From contig NZ_JAEUWU010000001.1 in the NCBI RefSeq assembly GCF_019754945.1, forward strand, positions 434,001-498,000: a DNA stretch of 64,000 bases, given 5' to 3'. Position 1 is the stretch's first letter, and each line of letters begins with the position of its first letter. Below are positions 55,347 through 64,000 of the stretch, in pieces. Both the position numbers and the translations under genes were made by a program. The DNA is from Corynebacterium pseudokroppenstedtii. Lineage in GTDB: Bacteria > Actinomycetota > Actinomycetes > Mycobacteriales > Mycobacteriaceae. Below the pieces are notes generated by a model. The model worked only from the letters and a program-made list of their open reading frames with translations. It searched no databases and was not told the DNA's origin.

Positions 55347-56156
55347 TCACGACTGACACGTGGGGCACCAAAAGAGGTTTCTGCCGTCGACCTTTCGCTC
55401 GACAATAGCGGTTCCGCAGACGTAGCAAGGAAGCCCGGCACGTCGGTAAACATAAACTTCGCCCCCATGGGCATCGACGCGTGGTTCACGCCCCATAGCC
55501 TCAGGCATGTGCTCTGGCCGAACGGTGTCGATTTTCCCCACGCGGAGCCCCCTCGTCATCGTTTCGACGAGGTCGTTCCATATCGCGTGAAGGTCGTCGT
55601 CGGTAAGATCTTTACCTCGCAGCTCAGGGTTAAGACCTAACCTGAATAGCGTTTCGGCGCGGTAAATATTTCCGACACCTGCGAAGATGTGCTGATCCAT
55701 GAGCAAGGTACTAATCGGTTTCGACGACCGCTTGATTCGCTGAAAGCTGCGGCTGGGATCTGCGTGGGGGTCGAGTGGGTCAGCGCCGAGTTTTCCGATA
55801 GCGGTGTCTTTTTCTTCATCGGTAATGAGCCTGCACCACTGTGGACCGCGTAAATCAGCTGCCCGTGAGTCGGATGCTATCCGTAAACGAACTTGACCGC
55901 GTGGCTCCGCGAGGTCTGAGAAACGAAGGCTTCCGATGAGACCTAAGTGAATATAAACGATATGTGCCGCTTGATTGGCCTCGAAGTCAATAAACAAGTG
56001 TTTTCCGTGCGCTTCGGCATGCTTGAGGACGGTGTGGTTGAGTTGATCAGCCTCTGTTGCGAATCGCCCCTGTGGCGAGCTAACAGCAGTTTCCTGTCCG
56101 GCAAATTCGCGGTTCAGCGATGAAGCGAGCCGGTGAATGACGTGGCCTTCTGGCAT
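55347..56156 (-). CDS. Fpg/Nei-family DNA glycosylase
   Basis: 269 residues. Removes oxidised bases and nicks the abasic site. N-terminal Pro2-Glu3 (MPEGH) form the catalytic pair; AGVGNIYRAE is the helix-two-turn-helix, and CYVCGT...FWCPTC is the C-terminal zinc finger. Closest in pattern to the actinobacterial Nei2 type rather than MutM (MPEGH, not MPELPE). Convergent with rel, five bases apart. Confidence 0.88.
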   Translation of the reverse strand: MPEGHVIHRLASSLNREFAGQETAVSSPQGRFATEADQLNHTVLKHAEAHGKHLFIDFEANQAAHIVYIHLGLIGSLRFSDLAEPRGQVRLRIASDSRAADLRGPQWCRLITDEEKDTAIGKLGADPLDPHADPSRSFQRIKRSSKPISTLLMDQHIFAGVGNIYRAETLFRLGLNPELRGKDLTDDDLHAIWNDLVETMTRGLRVGKIDTVRPEHMPEAMGREPRVDAHGGEVYVYRRAGLPCYVCGTAIVERKVDGRNLFWCPTCQS

Positions 56157-56378
56157 TCCTGAACTTCTTTCAGAGGGTGTAACTGGATGGGGTGTAAGTG
56201 AGCGCCACAGTGTTTTATTGAAAATTATTTATATTTAGCAATGTGTATTAGCTGGTAACAACGATGTTGGCCTCGATCACATAAGCCCTGATTGGTCTCC
56301 TTTTTCTATGACACAGCGGAGTGCACAAGACTTCATTACACTCGATGACGGTCCATTATTGAGAAAGGGCGATATTTA

Positions 56379-57515
56379 ATGACTGCGGGATCACAAACAG
56401 TGAAGGGCGTTATCTCCCGGGCAAAAAAGGAGCCTGTTGAGCTAACAGACATCGTTATTCCGGAACCGGGCGATAACGACGTTATTGTATCCGTTAAAAC
56501 CTGCGGGGTTTGTCACACGGACTTGGCGTACCGCGATGGCGGTATCAACGACGACTACCCGTTTTTACTCGGACATGAGGCGACCTCCGTCGTCGAACAG
56601 ATCGGTTCGCGAGTTACTCACGTTGCCGAGGGCGACACGGTCGTTTTGAACTGGCGTGCAGTGTGCGGAGAGTGTCGTGCGTGTAAACGTGGCGAGCCGC
56701 ACTTGTGCTTCAACACGTTCAATGCGTCGAAACCCATGACATTGACCGACGGAACTGAACTGACACCAGCGCTGGGAATCGGTGCTTTTGCCGAAAAGAC
56801 CCTGGTCCACGAGAAGCAGTGCACGAAGGTTGATCCCGACGTCGATCCTGCCGCCGCAGGCTTGTTGGGGTGCGGTGTGATGGCAGGACTCGGTGCAGCC
56901 GTCAATACGGGGCAGGTCAAGCGTGGTGAATCCGTCGCCGTGATCGGTGCTGGCGGTGTCGGTATGGCAGCCGTTGCGGGTGCAGCCTTAGCTGGTGCGA
57001 CCAAGGTCATCGTTATCGACGTCTCCGACGACAAATTAGAAAAAGCCAAGGAGTTCGGTGCGACGCACACGATCAACCCCAAGTCGTTGGACTCCGAGGG
57101 CGACGACGATGATGTCTCCCCCGAAGAGCAACCCGTCGTCAAGGCGGTCAAGGACCTCACAGATGGTTTTGGTGTCGATGTGGCCATCGACGCTGTCGGC
57201 GTTCCGCAGACCTTCACCCAGGCGTTCTATATGCGTGATCTCGCTGGTCGCGTCGTTCTCGTTGGTGTTCCAACACCGACCATGAAACTAGAGTTACCGT
57301 TCTTGGACGTCTTCTCCCACGGGGGAGCCATCAAGCCATCTTGGTACGGAGATTGCCTACCAGAACGCGATTTCCCCATGTACGTGTCTCTCTTCCAACA
57401 GGGGAAATTTCCCTTGGACAAGTTCGTCAGCGAGCGCGTCAGCATAGACGAGGTCGAGGACGCTTTCGAGACCATGAAGAAGGGCAATGTTTTGCGCTCT
57501 GTGGTGGTGGTATAA
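56379..57515 (+). CDS. mscR: S-(hydroxymethyl)mycothiol dehydrogenase
   Basis: 378 residues from ATG with GAAAGGG upstream. Zinc alcohol dehydrogenase of class III type that oxidises the mycothiol-formaldehyde adduct (and can act as mycothiol-dependent S-nitrosothiol reductase). Catalytic zinc Cys42, His66, Glu67; structural zinc Cys96, Cys99, Cys102, Cys110; NAD-binding [12 protein letters not shown]. Followed by a metallo-hydrolase two bases later that probably completes the pathway. Confidence 0.9.
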   Translation: MTAGSQTVKGVISRAKKEPVELTDIVIPEPGDNDVIVSVKTCGVCHTDLAYRDGGINDDYPFLLGHEATSVVEQIGSRVTHVAEGDTVVLNWRAVCGECRACKRGEPHLCFNTFNASKPMTLTDGTELTPALGIGAFAEKTLVHEKQCTKVDPDVDPAAAGLLGCGVMAGLGAAVNTGQVKRGESVAVIGAGGVGMAAVAGAALAGATKVIVIDVSDDKLEKAKEFGATHTINPKSLDSEGDDDDVSPEEQPVVKAVKDLTDGFGVDVAIDAVGVPQTFTQAFYMRDLAGRVVLVGVPTPTMKLELPFLDVFSHGGAIKPSWYGDCLPERDFPMYVSLFQQGKFPLDKFVSERVSIDEVEDAFETMKKGNVLRSVVVV

Positions 57516-57517
57516 CG

Positions 57518-58183
57518 ATGGATTCCTGGAAATTGACAACCGAAGGCCAGAGCGAATCGGGCCTAATAATTAGCCGGGTCGTCACACACGGTGTGTTCGC
57601 ACTCGACGGTGGCGAGTGGGAAGTCGATAACAACATTTGGGTCATCGGCGACGATTCTGAATGCATCATTATCGACGCCGCCCACACGGCCGATCCGATC
57701 GTCGATGCTGTCGCTGGTCGCACGGTGAAGGGCATTGTGTGCACCCACGCGCACAATGATCACATCACGGTTGCTCCAGAGTTGGCAGAAAAACTGGACA
57801 CGCGAATTTTTGTCCATCCCGGTGACCAGATGTTGTGGGAGCAAACCCATCCCGGAGTCGCTCACGAGGACCTCGACGATGGGCAACAGTTCAGCATCGC
57901 GGACACAGCGATGTCGGTCATTAACACTCCGGGCCATTCACCGGGGTCGTGCTGCCTCTATCTTCCCGAGGCACATGTCCTTCTTTCCGGCGACACATTA
58001 TTTGCCGGTGGGCCTGGCGCGACTGGACGATCGTTTTCATCATTCCCGACGATTATCGATTCGTTGAAGACCCGTATCTTGACTCTTCCAGAGCAGACAG
58101 AAGTGTACACGGGGCACGGTGACGCGACGTCGATCGGTGAGGAAGCGCCTCACCTCGAAGAGTGGATTGAACGGGGATACTAA
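57518..58183 (+). CDS. Metallo-beta-lactamase-fold hydrolase (glyoxalase II-like)
   Basis: 221 residues from the ATG at 57518; the open frame begins earlier inside mscR but that part is a shadow. Metal site: HAHNDH (77-82), GHSPGS, the Asp in GDTLF and a C-terminal GHGD. Directly after mscR, so it likely hydrolyses the S-formyl-mycothiol product or another mycothiol thioester. No clear ribosome binding site, suggesting coupling to mscR. Confidence 0.85.
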   Translation: MDSWKLTTEGQSESGLIISRVVTHGVFALDGGEWEVDNNIWVIGDDSECIIIDAAHTADPIVDAVAGRTVKGIVCTHAHNDHITVAPELAEKLDTRIFVHPGDQMLWEQTHPGVAHEDLDDGQQFSIADTAMSVINTPGHSPGSCCLYLPEAHVLLSGDTLFAGGPGATGRSFSSFPTIIDSLKTRILTLPEQTEVYTGHGDATSIGEEAPHLEEWIERGY

Positions 58184-58195
58184 CGAGGGATGCGC

Positions 58196-58238
58196 TGCCG
58201 CGTGACATAGTGATCAGATGCTGTCACGCGGCATTTTT
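58196..58238 (+). terminator. Terminator after mscR and its hydrolase
   Basis: Perfect 12-bp stem TGCCGCGTGACA (58196-58207) with TGTCACGCGGCA (58222-58233) followed by TTTTTG. Confidence 0.85.
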
Positions 58239-58259
58239 GTATTGCAGCGCTTTATATAT

Positions 58260-58293
58260 GGAAAATGCCGGCATCGGGGGTGATGCCGGCATT
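58260..58293 (-). terminator. Terminator of the cyclophilin gene (minus strand)
   Basis: Perfect 12-bp stem AATGCCGGCATC (58264-58275) with GATGCCGGCATT (58282-58293). On the minus strand it is followed by TTTTCC-type sequence and lies about 30 bases after the cyclophilin stop. Confidence 0.8.
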
Positions 58294-58324
58294 CTGAAGC
58301 CCGATCGTGATGGAGTTTTAAGCG

Positions 58325-59182
58325 TTAGCTCACTGCAGCACTGGTAATCCTGACTTCCTCATTGGGCGCAGTATTGCCACTTTCATCCTGAGGCTTTGCG
58401 CCCTTGTCAGCAATACCGTCGAGGGTTTTCAGACCGTCGTCGGAAATCGAACCGAACACGTTGTACTTGGGGGGAAGTGGTGAGTCCTTATAAACGAGGA
58501 AGAACTGAGATCCGTTGGTGTCCTCACCGGAGTTCGCCATCGCGAGAGTCCCGCGCTTATAGTTAAAGGTCCCCTCCTTGTCGTTGTCGGACACAGAGTT
58601 CGAGGGGTACTCGTCCTTAAACGTGAAGCCCGGGCCGCCCTTGCCTGTGCCTGAGGGGTCACCGCACTGAAGGACAAAAATGCCTTCTGTCGTGAGTCGA
58701 TGGCACACTGTATCGTTGTAGAAGCCTTGTTTAGCGAGAGCCTCAATCGCATTGACTGTGCAGGGGGATTTGGAACGATCCATGGTGACCGGAATATCGC
58801 CCTGGTTCGTGTGCAAGGTGACGTTCACCGTTCCCTTTGCCGGGACGTTGTCGCTCTGAGGGAGATCGGCCTGTTTCGAATCAGGCTGGTCGGCCTTGGT
58901 GTAGTCACAGGTTACCGAATCGCCATAGTCCGCTTTTACGGCTGGAAGATCCTGATTTTTTTGCTGCTCAGTCGTGGTTGTATCAGCGGATGCCGCCGTG
59001 TTGTCGTGGTCGTCACCGCCAGACGTTGCTGCCCAATAAATCCCCCCAGCTACTGCAACGAGAATGACGACAGTAGCGACGACGACTCCGAGGGGCCGTG
59101 CTTTCTCCACACGGTTACGCTTTTTCAGCTCTTTTTCTAGCGCTGAGAAGGCTTCCTCGCGCCTTTCTTTGTTGGTGCTCAC
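58325..59182 (-). CDS. Membrane-anchored peptidyl-prolyl isomerase (cyclophilin)
   Basis: 285 residues from GTG at 59182. Cytoplasmic basic/acidic N-terminus, one membrane helix (about 32-52), Thr-rich linker, then a cyclophilin domain outside: VTLHTNQGDIPVTM, FKDEYPS, NSGEDTNGSQFFLVY, and YNVFGSI. Some active-site residues differ from canonical cyclophilins (for example the LTTEGIFVLQCGDPSGTG region replaces FHRVIxGFMxQGGD), as in other actinobacterial membrane forms. Likely assists folding of exported proteins. Confidence 0.88.
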   Translation of the reverse strand: MSTNKERREEAFSALEKELKKRNRVEKARPLGVVVATVVILVAVAGGIYWAATSGGDDHDNTAASADTTTTEQQKNQDLPAVKADYGDSVTCDYTKADQPDSKQADLPQSDNVPAKGTVNVTLHTNQGDIPVTMDRSKSPCTVNAIEALAKQGFYNDTVCHRLTTEGIFVLQCGDPSGTGKGGPGFTFKDEYPSNSVSDNDKEGTFNYKRGTLAMANSGEDTNGSQFFLVYKDSPLPPKYNVFGSISDDGLKTLDGIADKGAKPQDESGNTAPNEEVRITSAAVS

Positions 59183-59317
59183 AAACAATCACTTTCTATC
59201 AGTCTTGTGAATGACGGTTGGGGCTGCAGAACCATAGTTGCACGTGATAATAATTGCACGTGATCGGCGGCGACTGGCTTTCCCGCTCCGACATCCTACT
59301 ATGCCTACCATGGTCTT

Positions 59318-60031
59318 ATGACTAACGACGTGACTATCACCATGACCACAGTGGGAGCCTTAAGCACGAATTGCTACATATGTACGCGTGGCAACGAGGC
59401 CATCGTTATTGATCCAGGGCACGGAGCCCATGTACCCGTTTTATCGTATATGGAAGACCATGACCTCACCGTGACTGGAGTGTATTTGACGCACGGGCAT
59501 CTGGATCACAGTCGCGATGCGGGAATCATCGCCAACCGTTTTTCAGTTCCGGTTTGGCTCCATGAGGCCGATGTATTCATGCTCGAGGACAGCGATGGCG
59601 CCTTCCGGGACATTGATCGCATCCTCGACCATGCCCACATGGAACAGCCCGAACGTGTAGAGCATTACGACATTTCGTGGATGGATGACTCCGTCACCGA
59701 TCGTCAACATGGCATCTATCCCGAAGTCGTTATTGGCGGGCAGACTACCCTCGAGACAGCCGTCGGCACGTTCACAATCGTCGGGGCACCCGGGCATTCC
59801 CCTGGATCAACCATGCTTTTCCGGGGGGAAACGTGTTTCGGAGGCGACGTTCTCTTCCGCGGAGGCATCGGCCGGACGGATTTGCCCGGTTCCAACCCAC
59901 ATTCCATGAAATCGACGTTGGCCGACGTCGTTAAGAAACTTCCGCAAGAGACTGTGATTCTCCCCGGACATGGGCCGAGCACCACCATCGGGGAGGAGCT
60001 TCAGCAGAACCCATTTCTCCGTGGCCTATAG
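59318..60031 (+). CDS. Metallo-beta-lactamase-fold hydrolase (glyoxalase II family)
   Basis: 237 residues. Metal ligands in THGHLDHSRD, GHSPGSTM, and LPGHGPSTTIGEEL; Asp in FGGDVLFRGGIGRTDL. Probable thioester hydrolase of glyoxalase II type; the substrate is unknown. The position between rel/cyclophilin and hisS is conserved in corynebacteria and mycobacteria. It differs from the hydrolase at 57518 and is not a recent copy of it. Confidence 0.85.
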   Translation: MTNDVTITMTTVGALSTNCYICTRGNEAIVIDPGHGAHVPVLSYMEDHDLTVTGVYLTHGHLDHSRDAGIIANRFSVPVWLHEADVFMLEDSDGAFRDIDRILDHAHMEQPERVEHYDISWMDDSVTDRQHGIYPEVVIGGQTTLETAVGTFTIVGAPGHSPGSTMLFRGETCFGGDVLFRGGIGRTDLPGSNPHSMKSTLADVVKKLPQETVILPGHGPSTTIGEELQQNPFLRGL

Positions 60032-60107
60032 CACGTGTCACCTCGTTGAGGGGCGGTCACAGACAACGGGGTCGCCGTCGGTCAGCCAGCCGATTGCCCC
60101 TATTCGC

Positions 60108-60122
60108 TATAGTGTGAACCCG
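60108..60122 (+). promoter_or_regulatory. -10 element implying a leaderless hisS message
   Basis: TATAGT (60108-60113) lies eight bases before the hisS GTG, with no ribosome binding site between. This suggests a transcript starting at or next to the start codon. Confidence 0.4.
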
Positions 60123-61402
60123 TGAGTACATCCTCGAAGCCACGTAAATTCACTGCTCCCAAAGGCGTTCCTGACTATGTTCCGCCGAATTCTCACGAGT
60201 TCAACGCTGTTCGCTCGACTTTTCAGCATTGTGCGACAGTAGCTGGGTACGAGCCGGTTGAGCTTCCGATCTTCGAGGACACTTCACTCTTTGCTCGGGG
60301 AGTCGGGGAGTCCAGCGACGTCGTTACCAAAGAGATGTACACCTTCGAAGACCGAGGCGGGCGCTCGATGACGCTTCGCCCCGAAGGCACAGCTGGGGTG
60401 ATGCGGGCAGTCATTGAGCACGGACTTGATCGTGGTCAGCTCCCCGCAAAGCTCGTGTATGCAGGTCCGTGCTTCCGCTATGAGCGGCCACAAGCCGGGC
60501 GGTATCGGCAATTCCAGCAAGTCGGTGTTGAGGCGATTGGTATTGATGATCCCGCCCTCGATGCCGAAGTCATTGCACTTGCGTATCGGTGTTTTACCTC
60601 TTTGGGTCTCACGGGATTCCGGCTGGAGCTGACCTCGTTGGGGGATTCCACCTGTCGACCTGCATACCGAGAGAAACTGCAGGCTTTCTTGACCTCGCTT
60701 CCTCTGGATGAAGAGACACAGCACCGTGCGCAGATTAATCCGCTCCGGGTTCTGGACGATAAACGTCCCGAAGTCAAAGAAATGACGGCCGACGCACCAC
60801 TCATGCTTGATTATCTTTCCGACGAGGCTCGCGCGCATTTTGAGACGGTCACTGGGATTTTGGATGACCTGTCAGTTCCGTACACGATCAATCCGCGCAT
60901 GGTGCGTGGCCTGGACTATTACACGAAGACGTGTTTCGAGTTCGTCCACGATGACCTCGGCGCACAGTCTGGTATTGGCGGGGGAGGCCGGTACGACGGT
61001 CTGATGGCTGAACTCGGTGGTCGGGACCTCTCTGGTGTGGGCTTCGGGCTCGGCGTAGAACGCGCACTTCTTGCGTTGGAAACTGAGAAAAAGACGGTGA
61101 CCGACGGGAGCCGAGTGGACGTGTACGGGGTGGCCATGGGGGAGGAGGCGCACCGACGCATGCCTGTCATCATTAATGATCTCCGTCAATCCGGAGTGCG
61201 CGCGGACATGTCCTATGGCCACCGTGGGCTCAAAGGTTCGATGAAAGCCGCCGACCGCGCAGGTGCGCGTTTTGCCCTGGTCATTGGGGAAGACGAACTG
61301 GCCAAATCCATTGTGCAGGTCAAGGATCTACACGAAGGTGAACAAACCGCCGTCCCGCTTGATCAGGTTGTTCAGGAAATTCGTGGTCGGCTATCGGCGT
61401 AG
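60122..61402 (+). CDS. hisS: Histidyl-tRNA synthetase
   Basis: 426 residues from GTG. Class II synthetase charging tRNA-His. Motif 2 [19 protein letters not shown], histidine-[13 protein letters not shown] motif ([11 protein letters not shown]), GGGGRYDGL and motif 3 [13 protein letters not shown]; a C-terminal anticodon-binding domain follows. Normal length. The last 12 bases overlap the convergent oxidase gene. Confidence 0.95.
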   Translation: MSTSSKPRKFTAPKGVPDYVPPNSHEFNAVRSTFQHCATVAGYEPVELPIFEDTSLFARGVGESSDVVTKEMYTFEDRGGRSMTLRPEGTAGVMRAVIEHGLDRGQLPAKLVYAGPCFRYERPQAGRYRQFQQVGVEAIGIDDPALDAEVIALAYRCFTSLGLTGFRLELTSLGDSTCRPAYREKLQAFLTSLPLDEETQHRAQINPLRVLDDKRPEVKEMTADAPLMLDYLSDEARAHFETVTGILDDLSVPYTINPRMVRGLDYYTKTCFEFVHDDLGAQSGIGGGGRYDGLMAELGGRDLSGVGFGLGVERALLALETEKKTVTDGSRVDVYGVAMGEEAHRRMPVIINDLRQSGVRADMSYGHRGLKGSMKAADRAGARFALVIGEDELAKSIVQVKDLHEGEQTAVPLDQVVQEIRGRLSA

Positions 61403-62851
61403 ATAGTGGTACATACCCCCGGGGTTCATGATGGAATCCGGGTCAACCGCCTGTTTGATAGCAAGGTGTAGGTTTTGCGCTCCCTCGTCCAACTCATGGG
61501 GGAGCCACTTGCTTTTAAGATCCCCGACGCCATGTTCGCCCGTAATCGTGCCCCCGAGAGACAACCCGAGATGGATAATCTGCTCAAACGCATCCTGGGC
61601 ACGAGCGCAGGATTCCTGGTCATCAGCGTCGAAGAATAGGGCCGGGTGCGTATTACCGTCGCCGGCATGTGCGATGGCCGCTATGACGACCCCGGTGTTC
61701 TTCCGAATCGCGGCCAAACCGTCGAAGAAATCCGCCATGGAGGAACGAGGAATACATATGTCCTCAATCAGCTGTCCACCGCCGTGATTACGCTGGTACA
61801 GCTCGTTGGCCGGATGAACCATTCGTCGAGCAGCAACAAGGGCGTCGTTGTCTGCGGGGTTATCCGAAAACGCAATGTCGATGGCATTGTGCTTGTCCGC
61901 AATCGTTGTGAATTCTTCGGTGTCTTCCTTCGCCGTCGTCGAATCAGACTGCATGATCAGCATGGCGCCGACATTTTCGTCGAGACCGAAATCTCCGAGC
62001 TCATTGAGCATGGAAATAGTGAGACCATCCAGCATCTCAAACATGGATGGCCGATACCCGGCTCCCATGAACGCGGCAACCGTTTCCGCTGCGTCCCGTT
62101 CCGAGGTGAATGTGGCCACTGCGGTGAGGGGAGTGGATGGTAGGGGGATTAGTCGAAGAGTGGCCTCGACGATGACGCCGAGGGTTCCTTCTGAACCGAC
62201 GAAAAGCTGAGCGAGCTCGAGGCCTGCAACCCCTTTCGCAGTTTTGTGGCCAACCCGAGTCAGAGTTCCATCTGGGAGGACAACCTTGAGTTCACGTACG
62301 AAATCTCGGGTGACGCCATATTTGACGCAGCACATTCCGCCGGCATTGGTCGCAATATTTCCCCCGATAGTGGACATTCCCACCGATCCCGGATCGGGTG
62401 GATACAGTAGCCCATGCGGCCGGAGCGCATCTTTAAGGTCCTGGTTAACAATGCCGGGCTCTACCGTGACCGTCTGGTTGAGTTCACTAATTTCGAGGAT
62501 ACGATCCATCGACTTCACCGAGAGCAGAATGCAGTTTTCTTTAGCATTAGCTCCACCGGTTAAGCCGGTTCGGGCTCCTTGAGGCACGACGGGAATGCCG
62601 TGTTCGTATGCGAACCGGACGACAGCTTGAACGTCGGCGATGCTCCTGGCTCTCACGAGGGCCAAGGCGCGACCACTTGTCGGTTGGGGAGCCTCGTCGT
62701 GGGAATGCGCAGCGATAACATCGTCGTCAAAAGTAATAGTGCCGTCAAAATCGTCGACGAGGATGGCGAGCTCGCGAGCCAACCTATCACGATCTGATTC
62801 TGGTGAATCTGAGTCAGCCGACGAGTGCGGGGTCGGGACGCGGACGGGCAT
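61391..62851 (-). CDS. FAD-linked 2-hydroxyacid oxidase/dehydrogenase (GlcD-like)
   Basis: 486 residues. FAD-binding type 4 fold: [37 protein letters not shown], and a C-terminal oxidase domain ending [13 protein letters not shown] and [10 protein letters not shown]. Likely oxidises D-lactate, glycolate or a related 2-hydroxyacid and feeds the respiratory chain; the substrate cannot be told from sequence. Convergent with hisS, with a 12-base overlap of the coding ends. Confidence 0.85.
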   Translation of the reverse strand: MPVRVPTPHSSADSDSPESDRDRLARELAILVDDFDGTITFDDDVIAAHSHDEAPQPTSGRALALVRARSIADVQAVVRFAYEHGIPVVPQGARTGLTGGANAKENCILLSVKSMDRILEISELNQTVTVEPGIVNQDLKDALRPHGLLYPPDPGSVGMSTIGGNIATNAGGMCCVKYGVTRDFVRELKVVLPDGTLTRVGHKTAKGVAGLELAQLFVGSEGTLGVIVEATLRLIPLPSTPLTAVATFTSERDAAETVAAFMGAGYRPSMFEMLDGLTISMLNELGDFGLDENVGAMLIMQSDSTTAKEDTEEFTTIADKHNAIDIAFSDNPADNDALVAARRMVHPANELYQRNHGGGQLIEDICIPRSSMADFFDGLAAIRKNTGVVIAAIAHAGDGNTHPALFFDADDQESCARAQDAFEQIIHLGLSLGGTITGEHGVGDLKSKWLPHELDEGAQNLHLAIKQAVDPDSIMNPGGMYHYLRR

Positions 62852-62964
62852 AGTGAACTCCTAAGGATTAGTAAATCAGTATTCGACGGTAGTTATAGGA
62901 CATTAGTCAGCCAGGAAAGGCACAAAAACGGCGGTAACGTCGTCGACTAAAAGCGGCCTGTGTG

Positions 62965-63810
62965 TTATTCGTTAAACGATTGTTTACACGCGCTCATCGT
63001 GCCGTTCTTATATCCCTTGAGGAAAGAACTTTTACGCTCTTCTGATGATCCGTGTGTCCACTGATCTGGGTTAACGGACTGGCCTGATTGTTTCTGGATG
63101 GCGTCGTCGCCAATAGCTTGGGCAGTAGTCACTGCTTGCTGGACCTGGTCATCGCTGAGTGGTTCAAGGATCGCGTCATCGCCCTGAGCAGCATGGTTCG
63201 CCCATATGCCGGCGTAGCAATCTGCCTGGAGCTCCATCTTGACAGCGTTGGAGTCTTCTCCCGGGTTGTTGTAGTCGCTTAATCCCAGCGTGCCCTGAAG
63301 GTTTTGGATATGGTGTCCGAATTCATGGGCAACGACGTACTCCTGCGCGAAAGGACCATTAGAGCCGCCCATGTCTTTCAGCTGTTGGAAGAATGACGTA
63401 TCGAAATAGGCTGTGGAGTCTGACGGGCAGTAGAATGGGCCGGTTGATGAGCTAGCCTGTCCGCACCCCGTCGAGGTTGATCCGGAAAACAGGGTTAAGC
63501 CCGGCTTGGTGTAGTCGATATTTGCCTGTTCGGGCAAGATCCTGCTCCACACCCTGTCCAGGGAAATGCCTGTGTACTCGACACGGCAGTGGTCATATTT
63601 GTTCGCGTCAGCACCAGATTTACATTCCTCGCGGTTGGCTTGGTCGTGTCCACCCCTGCCACTGCTATTAATGAGATCAGCCGGATTTCCACCAAGTAGG
63701 AGGTATAAGCCGACTATAACGATGGAGCCTATGCCGCCACCTGCAGCGATCCGTCCACCGCCGTGGGAAGCGCGCGAGCCCGAGGCCTGAAAATCATTCT
63801 TAAACGTCAC
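62965..63810 (-). CDS. Neutral zinc metallopeptidase (YpfJ family)
   Basis: 281 residues from GTG at 63810. One N-terminal membrane helix (about 24-40) and an outside catalytic domain with HEFGH (162-166) as the zinc-binding motif and downstream acidic residues; several cysteines may form disulfides. Family members are putative zinc proteases of unknown substrate. Divergent from aspS, as in other corynebacteria. No clear ribosome binding site. Confidence 0.85.
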   Translation of the reverse strand: MTFKNDFQASGSRASHGGGRIAAGGGIGSIVIVGLYLLLGGNPADLINSSGRGGHDQANREECKSGADANKYDHCRVEYTGISLDRVWSRILPEQANIDYTKPGLTLFSGSTSTGCGQASSSTGPFYCPSDSTAYFDTSFFQQLKDMGGSNGPFAQEYVVAHEFGHHIQNLQGTLGLSDYNNPGEDSNAVKMELQADCYAGIWANHAAQGDDAILEPLSDDQVQQAVTTAQAIGDDAIQKQSGQSVNPDQWTHGSSEERKSSFLKGYKNGTMSACKQSFNE

Positions 63811-63972
63811 ATCTCATATTCTGCCAAATGCTGCACAGAAGTAGAGAGCCGGACGCCAAATAGGATTGGGTATCGGGTAGAGTGAGGGGCCGAGTGTGCC
63901 AACAACCGTTTATAGGTGGTATCGCCTCACTCTAGTGATAGATCTCTTACGATATTTTGGAAGGACTGCCCT

Positions 63973-64000
63973 GTGCATCGCACACACCTTGCCGGTGAAC
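63973..64000 (+). CDS. aspS: Aspartyl-tRNA synthetase, first codons (partial)
   Basis: GTG at 63973 with GGAAGGA seven bases upstream starts a frame whose first residues read RTHLAGE after two codons, matching the well conserved start of actinobacterial AspRS (MLRTHLAGEL). The gene runs off the window. The neighbouring metallopeptidase gene upstream and hisS nearby fit the usual location. Confidence 0.7.

Noticed and set aside
1..64000. CRISPR arrays, insertion sequences, prophage, toxin-antitoxin pairs, biosynthetic clusters
   Set aside because: Looked for regularly spaced repeats, transposase, integrase or phage genes and found none; the neocarzinostatin-like proteins lack enediyne biosynthesis genes nearby, so an antibiotic cluster is not supported.

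Overview
The window looks like chromosomal core sequence of a Corynebacterium or close relative. Evidence: a DtxR repressor with all metal ligands of the C. diphtheriae protein next to sigB; a phosphatidylinositol mannoside block (pgsA, acyltransferase, pimA); an S-(hydroxymethyl)mycothiol dehydrogenase; a polyphosphate glucokinase; coproporphyrin-dependent haem synthesis (hemE, hemY, hemQ); and actinobacterial DUF families (3039, 3099, 3093, 3159, 3710, 4193, 3000). GTG and TTG starts are common. Base composition appears to be in the mid-50s % G+C by eye (not computed). No prophage, insertion sequence, integrase or CRISPR array was seen.

Layout. 1-6.8 kb: iron/haem uptake. A large surface protein with four neocarzinostatin-like repeats faces a haem ABC transporter (hmuT-hmuU-hmuV, minus strand), and a lipoprotein with one neocarzinostatin-like domain is divergent from hmuT. 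6.8-16 kb: dtxR, sigB (with a SigH-type promoter), dtd, a methyltransferase, DUF3099, a DUF3039/SF2 helicase pair, and sigA with an unusual Lys-rich then Asp-rich N-terminal extension. 16-25.4 kb: ppgK, an inositol-phosphatase-family gene, DUF4193, DUF3093, dut, DUF3710, DUF3159, a TRAM-domain RNA methyltransferase, an RNase D-like nuclease and DUF3000. 25.8-29.9 kb: hemE-hemY-hemQ, then msrB. 30-32 kb: a RibD-like reductase and a tRNA cluster (Cys, Gly, Val, Gly on minus; Val on plus). 32-35.3 kb: a copper/peroxidase group (CopC, PCuAC, DyP). 35.4-53 kb: a long plus-strand array, thrS-HIT-pgsA-acyltransferase-pimA-LemA-like-pdxS-pdxT-yebC-ruvCAB-yajC-secD-secF, then an oligopeptide-type binding lipoprotein, apt and rel. 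55-64 kb: a Nei-type glycosylase, mscR with a metallo-hydrolase, a membrane cyclophilin, a second metallo-hydrolase, hisS, a FAD-linked oxidase, a zinc metallopeptidase and the first codons of aspS.

How it fits together. Haem can be imported (hmuTUV) or made (hemE/Y/Q), with the iron sensor DtxR encoded nearby. thrS-to-ruvB follows the order known from mycobacteria. Most of the window is conserved housekeeping. The least explained parts are the neocarzinostatin-like proteins around hmuTUV, the SigA extension, and the DUF3039-helicase pair. Terminators, promoters and operators are read by eye from sequence and are predictions.
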